Shown here one piece after another: positions 1 to 5,445 of a DNA stretch of 7,969 bases (position 1 is the first letter of the stretch; the number at the start of each line of letters is the position of its first letter). The position numbers and the translations under genes are program-made. The notes beneath the pieces were generated by a model. That model saw nothing but the letters and a program-made list of their open reading frames with translations. It was not told where the DNA came from and did no database searches. Origin of the DNA: Planctomycetota bacterium (GTDB taxonomy: Bacteria; Planctomycetota; Phycisphaerae; Sedimentisphaerales; Anaerobacaceae); NCBI GenBank assembly GCA_023135255.1, contig JAGLTN010000222.1, positions 1 to 7,969 of the forward strand, given 5' to 3'.

Positions 1-1
1 A

Positions 2-316
2 AAAATCGTTCACGCAATGGCGCACATCACAGGCGGCGGACTCGCAGGCAACGTACCAAGAGTCCTCCCAAAAAACTGCGATGCCGTAATAAACAAAAAA
101 ACCTGGCCCACACCGGATATATTCAATTTCCTCCGGAAGACAGGCCCCGTTGAAGAAAAAGAAATGTTCAAAGTCTTCAACATGGGAATCGGCTTTGTAC
201 TTATTGTTGCTCCGGATTTCGCAGACTCTGTAATCTCAAAACTAACCCGCTACGGCGAAAAAGTTTACAAGATCGGAAAAATAACCGCTGGCAATCGGAA
301 AGTTGTTCTCAAGTAG
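2..316 (+). CDS. purM: Phosphoribosylformylglycinamidine cyclo-ligase (AIR synthase), C-terminal part
   Basis: This is the 3' end of purM; the reading frame is open from base 2 and the start lies outside the window. PurM is the cytoplasmic enzyme that closes the imidazole ring of FGAM with ATP to give AIR, in de novo purine synthesis. About 104 residues are visible, belonging to the C-terminal AIRS_C domain. The family signature is clear: V-H-A-M-A-H-I-T-G-G-G-L near the left edge, then N-x-P-R-V-L-P, followed by the F-N-M-G-I-G-F segment typical of the PurM C-terminus. The TAG stop is at 314-316. A membrane protein gene begins 7 nt later on the same strand, so the two are probably co-transcribed. 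Nothing in the visible part looks damaged. Identity rests on these motifs and is near certain. Confidence 0.95.
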   Translation, partial: KIVHAMAHITGGGLAGNVPRVLPKNCDAVINKKTWPTPDIFNFLRKTGPVEEKEMFKVFNMGIGFVLIVAPDFADSVISKLTRYGEKVYKIGKITAGNRKVVLK

Positions 317-323
317 AGACTAT

Positions 324-1331
324 ATGAATAAAAAAATAGTTCATTTTCTCACTGCGCTCGCAATATATACAGCCTTCGCCGGTTATCTTTATCAACCATA
401 TTTCAGAACACTAACCCCCATCCAGTACTTTCCAATCGCCGCAATCATCCTCGCCTCTACAGGCTGCTTTGTGATCAGCACAAGATGGGTTCTGTACTTT
501 GGGCCATCACTCATCGCAGGCGCCGTCTATGGCTTCGGCCCCCTTTGCCTTAGCCTGCTGAGATACCACCCAACCGTCTCACTATTAGCAGCAGCAATAC
601 CCTGGCTCTTCATCCCATCGGTCTTCGGCCCAAAAGCAAAGCTCCAATGGCTCCGAATACCCCTCGCTCTGCTGCCATTCGCCGCAATAATACTTTTCTT
701 CCACCTCACCGCAAAAATGGGTCTGTTCGCAATACCAATAAACATCAGACTCCACATAAAGGACCTGCCTTCTCTGATACTGCCCCTGGTAATGATAAAA
801 CGGAGACTAATCGTCATCGGCATATACCACATCCCGATCGCCGCACTGATAATAGGCTTTTCAATGATGATAAAAGCAAAAAGATTCGCCGTACTATTGA
901 TTCTAATCGCCGCCGTCATACTAAGCTGCGTAAAACCATTCCTCTGCGTCAGTCCGATTATCTGGTCAACTATCGCTCTGCTGTGCTGCGCCGTACTATC
1001 CGCTGAAGGCTTTCAAGGCCTCATATGCGCCGGTAACGCCGACAAAAAATGGATACTGACATCATCAATCGTCCTCATGTCACTATGCCTGATCACTATA
1101 ATATTCATCGCCAGATGCCAGAACATCTTCGCTGGACAAGGCCTTCAATACGCAAGAATCTTCACCTACACCGCAAAAATCTACATCTTAGGCGCGATAG
1201 CAATAGCAATCCTATTCCTCATAACACACTTGAACCGCAGACTACATTGGCTAAGATGGCTCCTGCTCATCGCACCCGCAGCAATAGACATTTTCATAGG
1301 CGCAAAATTCATCTTCAACCACGTAATATAA
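324..1331 (+). CDS. Polytopic membrane protein of unknown function
   Basis: I do not recognise this 335-residue protein. Hydrophobic stretches suggest about ten transmembrane helices, roughly at residues 5-23, 33-52, 55-78, 84-102, 109-130, 162-182, 187-226 (probably two), 243-264, 284-303 and 309-329. Short basic loops separate them (for example KRR near 159-161 and NRR near 304-306), and there is no large soluble domain, so an inner-membrane location is likely. No catalytic or transporter motif stands out. I chose the ATG at 324; a TTG at 303 is in frame but would overlap the end of purM and has no better ribosome site. There is only a weak purine stretch before the ATG, which together with the 7-nt gap suggests translation coupled to purM. 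The frame is intact and shares the C-rich composition of the surroundings. It converges with the DUF503 gene, 2 nt separating the two stop codons. Confidence 0.7.
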   Translation: MNKKIVHFLTALAIYTAFAGYLYQPYFRTLTPIQYFPIAAIILASTGCFVISTRWVLYFGPSLIAGAVYGFGPLCLSLLRYHPTVSLLAAAIPWLFIPSVFGPKAKLQWLRIPLALLPFAAIILFFHLTAKMGLFAIPINIRLHIKDLPSLILPLVMIKRRLIVIGIYHIPIAALIIGFSMMIKAKRFAVLLILIAAVILSCVKPFLCVSPIIWSTIALLCCAVLSAEGFQGLICAGNADKKWILTSSIVLMSLCLITIIFIARCQNIFAGQGLQYARIFTYTAKIYILGAIAIAILFLITHLNRRLHWLRWLLLIAPAAIDIFIGAKFIFNHVI

Positions 1332-1333
1332 AA

Positions 1334-1615
1334 CTAAAACTGCTCCCGCTCGATCTGCCCAATATAAAACCGCCCATCGCCCCGCATAAAATCCAAAATC
1401 TTATCCAGCTGACGATCGACAAATCCACCCTCATTAGAAACAACCGCAATCCCGATAACCGCACTGTTTTTGATATCCTGAGGACCAACCTCCGACACAG
1501 AAGCATTAAACCGGTTCCGCATCCGCTCAATAACGCTTTTAACGATACTACGCTTGTTCTTCAGCGACCCTATCCCGCTCATATGTATCTGCACTGTCAT
1601 TACCCCGACAATCAT
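1334..1615 (-). CDS. ylxP: DUF503 / YlxP-like small protein
   Basis: This 93-residue protein fits the DUF503 family (YlxP of Bacillus), small cytoplasmic proteins of poorly defined role whose genes in other bacteria are often near rbfA and other translation genes. Family features visible are the N-terminal V-G-V-M-T-V-Q-I-H strand, the S-L-K-N-K-R-S-I-V-K motif at about residues 17-26, and R-F-N-A-S-V-S-E-V-G at about 35-44. The aromatic residue usually found after the following Asp is absent here (D-I-K-N). I chose the ATG at 1615, which has a good Shine-Dalgarno sequence (AGGGG about 7 nt upstream). A longer in-frame start at 1708 would add 31 residues outside the family length and read through the probable promoter. 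It is transcribed alone, divergent from the GH43 gene, and ends 2 nt from the membrane protein gene. The family assignment is fairly secure; the cellular function is not known. Confidence 0.85.
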   Translation of the reverse strand: MIVGVMTVQIHMSGIGSLKNKRSIVKSVIERMRNRFNASVSEVGPQDIKNSAVIGIAVVSNEGGFVDRQLDKILDFMRGDGRFYIGQIEREQF

Positions 1616-1648
1616 ACTTTGCCCCTGAATATTTAATGTTAATTTCCT

Positions 1649-1676
1649 ATCATAAACCTTTAAACCAGTTTTACAA
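1649..1676 (-). promoter_or_regulatory. Candidate sigma-70-type promoter for the DUF503 gene
   Basis: Read on the minus strand there is TTGTAA (complement of 1671-1676), a 16-nt spacer, then TATGAT (complement of 1649-1654). These match the bacterial consensus at 4/6 and 5/6. Transcription would start near 1642, giving a leader of about 27 nt that contains the AGGGG ribosome site. The region 1616-1750 must also drive the divergent GH43-rsmE-GH130 genes. On the plus strand a TTTACA at 1670-1675 and an AT-rich TATATT at 1695-1700 could serve, but their 19-nt spacing is poor. This is pattern matching only. Confidence 0.4.
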
Positions 1677-1730
1677 TTGCCAAGTCTGCCCAAATATATT
1701 ATTTTCACCCCTTTAAGGATACTCTAAAAA

Positions 1731-1855
1731 AGACTATCGAAAGGAATAAAATGGTTGTACATAGATTCTATTGTGAAAACATAATCAGTCCAACTGTCAA
1801 ACTAACCGACAACCAGCCACGCCACCTCTCTGTCGTCATCAGGCCAAAAGCGAAC
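1731..1855 (+). repeat. Direct repeat copy A: diverged duplicate of the rsmE 5' end
   Basis: This 125-bp segment aligns without gaps to 3339-3463. It includes 20 nt before the start codon (both copies begin AGACTATC) and the first 35 codons of rsmE. By hand count 98 of 125 bases agree, and 25 of 35 encoded residues. Ten differing codons change the amino acid and six are silent, which suggests relaxed protein constraint since duplication. Copy A looks the more decayed: it reads H-L-S-V-V-I-R-P-K where the true rsmE has the more family-like H-L-Y-A-V-L-R-L-K. It keeps an open frame and has a better ribosome site (AAGGA, 5 nt from the ATG at 1751) than copy B. It forms the 5' end of the GH43 gene. 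Confidence 0.92.
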
Positions 1856-3337
1856 CTGAAAATCTCAAGCTCTGCTAAAAGTCTGATCATCGCGATATCT
1901 TTGATTATTTTCGGATTGGCAAACCTTTTATCAGCTAAGGATATTGGGGCCAATATCGCACTAAACGCCGACTATGCTGATCCGACCATTGTAAGAGCTG
2001 GTGATTATTTTTATATGACCAATTCAAGCTGGGATTATATACCCGGGCTTTTGGTCTGGCGATCGAAGGATTTGAAAAACTGGGAGCGTCTCGGCTACGC
2101 ACTTAAAAAATACGGAGGCTATGTTCTTGCCCCCGATATTGTCTATCACGACAAGAAGTTTTACATCTATTATCCGGCAAACGGAACCAACTGGGTAGTG
2201 ACAGCTGACGATCCAAAAGGACCATGGACCGAGCCGATCGATCTTAAGCTGGGTCTGATCGATCCGGGACATATCGCAACACCCAAGGGCAAAAGATTCC
2301 TCTATGTCAGTCAAAGCAAAGCTATTGAGCTTTCCAAAGATGGCCTGAGTACCAATGGTGAGCTGACCGATGTTTATGACGGCTGGGAATACCCAAAGAA
2401 CTGGGTGGTTGAATGTTTTTGTGACGAATCACCTAAGCTGACCTACAGGAAAGGTTATTATTATCTTAACACCGCTCAGGGCGGAACAGCTGGCCCTGCT
2501 ACAAGCCACATGGTTGTCTGCGCACGTTCAAAAAACCCTATCGGCCCCTGGGAAAACAGCCCCTATAACCCAACAGTTCACACATACAGCTCCAAGGAAA
2601 AGTGGTGGTCAAAGGGACATGGCACAATTTTTGAAGACTTCAACGGACAGTGGTATATAGTTTATCACGCTTATGAGAAAGGGCATTTACCGCTTGGTCG
2701 CCAAACACTTATTGAGCCTATAGAATGGACAAATGACGGCTGGTACAAAACCGTAAGAGATGCTAAAGTTGAGCCGAAATTTATAAACAATAATAACGTT
2801 AAAATTGAATCAGATGATTTCAACAGCGACAAGCTCAATCTCCAGTGGCAGTTTTCAGGCATACTTAATCCCGACCAGTTCACACTTGCCGATGGTAAAT
2901 TAAAACTAAAAGGACACCAAAACCAGATCAGGGTCTTGCATGCTGTTGTAGGCCAACACAATTATGCCGCCACCGTTGAACTCGAAAGACAAGGCCCCAT
3001 CGAATGCGGCCTAATAGTCCACTATGATAATGCGATCTATTCAGGTATTGGCTTTGACGGAGAAAATATTTTTAATCTGCACAGGGGCAAAAGAATGTTT
3101 ACTGACGCCAAAAAATTCAAATCCAAAATATATTTAAAGATCGTTTTGCAGGATTACAATTTATCGATGAGCTTGAGTCAGAACGGCAGAAAATGGGAGC
3201 ATTATCCAAATTCGCTCGAAGTTTCAGGTTTTCATCACAATGTCTTTGGCGGATTTAAGAGCCTTAAAATTGGTATTTACTGTAAGGGCAAAGGCGAATT
3301 AATTATTGATAACTTCCAGTTCGCCGCGATTGATTAA
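1751..3337 (+). CDS. Secreted GH43-family glycosidase with RsmE-derived N-terminal extension
   Basis: This 528-residue protein is a glycoside hydrolase of family 43, whose members (beta-xylosidases, alpha-L-arabinofuranosidases and relatives) cleave plant-type glycans with inversion. Residues 1-35 copy the start of RsmE. Residues about 36-62 form a signal peptide (basic n-region, hydrophobic core S-L-I-I-A-I-S-L-I-I-F-G-L-A, likely cut after L-S-A). The five-bladed catalytic domain spans about 70-345. The three family acids are visible: base Asp77 in Y-A-D-P-T-I-V, Asp129 in A-P-D-I, and general acid Glu226 in C-D-E-S-P-K-L. His290 in K-G-H-G-T and the G-R-Q-T-L-I-E-P segment also fit. Residues about 355-528 look like the beta-sandwich domain common after GH43. 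The start at 1751 has ribosome site AAGGA; no ATG, GTG or TTG lies between it and the signal peptide. rsmE follows 21 nt downstream. Base composition differs from its neighbours. The family is secure; the substrate is unknown. Confidence 0.93.
   Translation: MVVHRFYCENIISPTVKLTDNQPRHLSVVIRPKANLKISSSAKSLIIAISLIIFGLANLLSAKDIGANIALNADYADPTIVRAGDYFYMTNSSWDYIPGLLVWRSKDLKNWERLGYALKKYGGYVLAPDIVYHDKKFYIYYPANGTNWVVTADDPKGPWTEPIDLKLGLIDPGHIATPKGKRFLYVSQSKAIELSKDGLSTNGELTDVYDGWEYPKNWVVECFCDESPKLTYRKGYYYLNTAQGGTAGPATSHMVVCARSKNPIGPWENSPYNPTVHTYSSKEKWWSKGHGTIFEDFNGQWYIVYHAYEKGHLPLGRQTLIEPIEWTNDGWYKTVRDAKVEPKFINNNNVKIESDDFNSDKLNLQWQFSGILNPDQFTLADGKLKLKGHQNQIRVLHAVVGQHNYAATVELERQGPIECGLIVHYDNAIYSGIGFDGENIFNLHRGKRMFTDAKKFKSKIYLKIVLQDYNLSMSLSQNGRKWEHYPNSLEVSGFHHNVFGGFKSLKIGIYCKGKGELIIDNFQFAAID
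1856..1936 (+). other. Internal signal peptide and probable original start of the GH43 gene
   Basis: Codons 36-62 of the fused gene read L-K-I-S-S-S-A-K followed by a hydrophobic core and L-L-S-A. If Leu36 (CTG at 1856-1858) were Met, this would be a textbook secretion signal of 27 residues. The similarity to rsmE ends at codon 35, directly before this CTG. The simplest reading is that CTG was ATG in the ancestral gene. Whether CTG is still used as a weak start cannot be seen; the nearest AGG (1841-1843) is 12 nt away, too far for a good ribosome site. Confidence 0.6.
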
Positions 3338-3338
3338 G

Positions 3339-3463
3339 AGACTATCAGAAAGAGCAAAATGGTTATACACAGATTCTATTGTGAAAACATAACCGCCCCG
3401 ACCGTCGAACTAACCGACAGCCAGCCGCGGCACCTCTACGCCGTCCTGAGATTAAAACCAAAC
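3339..3463 (+). repeat. Direct repeat copy B: authentic rsmE 5' end
   Basis: This is the partner of the repeat at 1731-1855, offset by 1608 bp. It starts 2 nt after the GH43 stop codon and covers the rsmE ribosome-binding region and codons 1-35. Here the encoded residues continue smoothly into the rest of the RsmE N-terminal domain (P-N-D-P-A-E-L-F-D-G-R-G), so this is the functional copy. Its ribosome site is weaker (AAAGAG, 4 nt from the ATG). Confidence 0.92.
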
Positions 3464-4087
3464 GACCCCGCCGAGCTATTCGATGGCCGAGGCAATATCG
3501 CCTCCGCCTGCATAGTCTCCGCTAACAGCAAAAAAGCAGTCCTGAAAATAGAATCCATGCAAACTACCAAAAAGCTAAAAAATAATAACATTATCATCGC
3601 AACAAGCATCGCAAAAGGCGACCGATTCGATTGGCTGATAGCAAAATGCACCGAGCTCGGCATAGACCGAATCATCCCCGTAATTTTTGAACGAACCGTA
3701 AAGCTCCCCAAAAATCCAAAAATACTCACACGCTGGAAAAAGATAACTATTGAATCCGCAAAACAATGCAAAGCCCCTTTCCTGCCAACGATCGACAAAC
3801 CAGTAAAACTCACCGAAGCCCTGATCATCCTGACCAACGACCACCCAAACAGCATAATGCTCTTAGGCTGTCCCGATGAAAACTGCCCAGCACTAACCGA
3901 CCTGCCAACCGCAGGCAAAAACACCATCGCTTTCATAGGCCCTGAAGGAGGCTTAACCTCCGAAGAAGAAACCTTCCTAAAACAAAAAAACGTAAAACCA
4001 GTAAAACTGACAAACACAATATTAAGAATCGAAACAGCCGCCATCGCATTCGCATCTGCCCTGGCGATTCAAAGAGATAGAAAATAA
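3359..4087 (+). CDS. rsmE: 16S rRNA (uracil(1498)-N(3))-methyltransferase
   Basis: RsmE methylates N3 of U1498 in 16S rRNA, in helix 44 at the decoding region of the 30S subunit, using SAM. At 242 residues it has the usual family length. Residues 1-70 form the PUA-like RNA-binding domain (H-R-F-Y at 4-7; H-L-Y-A-V-L-R-L-K at 25-33). The rest is the SPOUT methyltransferase domain, with I-A-K-G-D-R-F-D-W-L in the middle, the knot motif G-P-E-G-G at 194-198, and I-L-R-I-E-T-A at 221-227, which closes the SAM pocket. The start at 3359 matches the family N-terminus. It lies 21 nt after the GH43 gene and 25 nt before the GH130 gene, so all three are probably one transcript. Nothing suggests it is broken despite the duplicated start upstream. 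Composition is A+C-rich like most of the window. The assignment is secure. Confidence 0.95.
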   Translation: MVIHRFYCENITAPTVELTDSQPRHLYAVLRLKPNDPAELFDGRGNIASACIVSANSKKAVLKIESMQTTKKLKNNNIIIATSIAKGDRFDWLIAKCTELGIDRIIPVIFERTVKLPKNPKILTRWKKITIESAKQCKAPFLPTIDKPVKLTEALIILTNDHPNSIMLLGCPDENCPALTDLPTAGKNTIAFIGPEGGLTSEEETFLKQKNVKPVKLTNTILRIETAAIAFASALAIQRDRK

Positions 4088-4112
4088 GCTCACATGACAT
4101 TGGAGAAATAAC

Positions 4113-5309
4113 ATGGATAAAAAAAGTTTCGATAAAAAACTAAAATCCCTTTTCAAAGAGCACAAAAAACTCATCAAACAAAAAAACTTCCCGCTAGAAG
4201 AATCCAATGGCCTATACCAGCGATACGAAAACCCCATCCTCACTTACAAACACACACCAATCTTCTGGCGATACGACCTGAGCCACGAAACAAATCCACA
4301 CTGCATGGAAAGAATGGGCATAAACGTCGTCCTAAACTCCGGTGCAATTGAACTTAACGGTAAATTTTACCTCGTCGCAAGAGTCGAAGGCGTAGACAGA
4401 AAATCCTTCTTCGCAATCGCAGAAAGCGACACCGGCATAGACAACTTCACATTCTGGCCCCTGCCTGTTGTGATCCCGGAAACATCCAACCCAGACACAA
4501 ACATCTACGACATGCGCCTGACAAAACACGAAGATGGCAACATCTATGGCGTCTTCTGCACCGAACGAAAGGACCCAAAAGCACCAAAAGGCGACTACTC
4601 CTCCGCAATCGCTCAATGCGGCCTCGTCAGAACAAAGGACCTCATCAACTGGGAAAGATTAGACGACCTCAAAACAAACTCACCCCAGCAAAGAAACGCT
4701 GTCCTGCACCCCGAATTCATCAACGGCAAATACGCATTCTACACTCGCCCCCAGGAAGCATTCATGGAAGCAGGCAACGCTGACGGCCTTGGCTGGGGAC
4801 TAACTAACTCCATCGAACACGCAGTCATCAAGGAAGAAGTTATCATAGATAATCGTGCATACCACACAATAACAGAACTAAAGAACGGCCAAGGCCCAAC
4901 CCCCATTAAAACAGACAAAGGCTGGCTACACCTCGCTCATGGCGTAAGAGGGTGCGCCGCTGGTCTGCGCTACGTTCTATACGTCTTCATGACCGACCTC
5001 GAAAAACCCTGGCTGCTAACACACAAACCCGCAGGCTACTTCATGGCCCCAAGGGGCCTAGAAAGAGTTGGCGACGTCTCAAACGTACTATTCGCTAATG
5101 GCTGGATAGAAAAAGACAACGGCGACATCTACATCTACTACGCATCTTCAGACACAAGAATGCACGTCGCAACAACAACAGTAGAAAAACTAACCGACCA
5201 CACAATCAACGCCCCCGCCGACCCAGGCAGAACCTACGCCTGCGTACAACAAAGAATAGATTTCATAAACAAAAACCTAAAAATAATGAAAACCCTCGAC
5301 CTCGAATAA
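4113..5309 (+). CDS. GH130 phosphorylase, probable 4-O-beta-D-mannosyl-D-glucose phosphorylase
   Basis: This 398-residue protein fits GH130 subfamily 1, typified by mannosylglucose phosphorylase (EC 2.4.1.281). That enzyme converts Man-beta-1,4-Glc plus phosphate to mannose-1-phosphate and glucose in the cytoplasm, as a step of beta-mannan catabolism after epimerisation of mannobiose. Family landmarks are H-T-P-I-F-W-R-Y-D-L near 47-56, N-P-H-C-M-E-R near 61-67, A-R-V-E-G-V-D-R-K-S-F-F at 89-100, and P-D-T-N-I-Y-D-M-R-L at 127-136, where Asp133 is the predicted general acid. C-T-E-R-K-D-P (149-155) lies in the phosphate-binding region, and R-V-G-D-V-S-N-V-L-F and Y-A-S-S-D-T-R-M-H come near the C-terminus. 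No signal peptide is present; the N-terminus is a lysine-rich helix. The ATG at 4113 has GGAGA about 8 nt upstream. It follows rsmE by 25 nt. No epimerase, mannanase or transporter is visible in the window. The family is secure; the exact substrate is inferred from subfamily motifs. Confidence 0.92.
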   Translation: MDKKSFDKKLKSLFKEHKKLIKQKNFPLEESNGLYQRYENPILTYKHTPIFWRYDLSHETNPHCMERMGINVVLNSGAIELNGKFYLVARVEGVDRKSFFAIAESDTGIDNFTFWPLPVVIPETSNPDTNIYDMRLTKHEDGNIYGVFCTERKDPKAPKGDYSSAIAQCGLVRTKDLINWERLDDLKTNSPQQRNAVLHPEFINGKYAFYTRPQEAFMEAGNADGLGWGLTNSIEHAVIKEEVIIDNRAYHTITELKNGQGPTPIKTDKGWLHLAHGVRGCAAGLRYVLYVFMTDLEKPWLLTHKPAGYFMAPRGLERVGDVSNVLFANGWIEKDNGDIYIYYASSDTRMHVATTTVEKLTDHTINAPADPGRTYACVQQRIDFINKNLKIMKTLDLE

Positions 5310-5387
5310 AAAATGTGACGTGACAAAAAACATCAAATAATAAAAGTGTTTGTATAAGTAAAAACCGGCTTATATTAAAATCCCCGG

Positions 5388-5413
5388 CGGGTGAGGCAAA
5401 ATTTATGCCCCCG
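5388..5413 (-). terminator. Candidate hairpin terminator between convergent genes
   Basis: In the 136-nt convergent gap, CGGG (5388-5391) and GGCA (5395-5398) pair with TGCC (5406-5409) and CCCG (5410-5413). This makes an 8-bp GC-rich stem with a 3-nt bulge and a 7-nt AT loop. Read on the minus strand, the stem is followed after a few bases by a short T run (GATTTTAAT), so it best serves the E2 gene. On the plus strand there is no T tract after it. The rest of 5310-5445 is AT-rich with no recognisable gene. Confidence 0.45.
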
Positions 5414-5445
5414 GCAATAAATGCTATTTAGCTTCGCATTTTACA

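Noticed and set aside
527..919. 130-codon open frame on the minus strand inside the membrane protein gene, and other long overlapping frames at 647-1006 and 1049-1636 (+)
   Set aside because: Their translations show the Arg/His/Pro-rich or low-information character of shadow frames. The A+C-rich + strand rarely forms stop codons, so long spurious frames are expected. The hydrophobic frame 324-1331 is the coherent one.
1731..3463. An insertion sequence or integron cassette carrying GH43
   Set aside because: There is no transposase, integrase, terminal inverted repeat or short target duplication. The flanking repeats are a diverged gene start, not transposon ends.
3436..4044. 202-codon minus-strand frame opposite rsmE
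   Set aside because: It lies entirely within rsmE, whose family motifs are unmistakable. It has no ribosome site and no recognisable protein features.
4094..4111. Five-codon upstream open frame before the GH130 gene
   Set aside because: It is too short and overlaps the ribosome site; an ATG by chance is the likely explanation.
5421..5440. Second hairpin AAATGC/GCATTT near the E2 stop
   Set aside because: The stem is only 6 bp, AT-rich, with an 11-nt loop. It is too weak to call a terminator.
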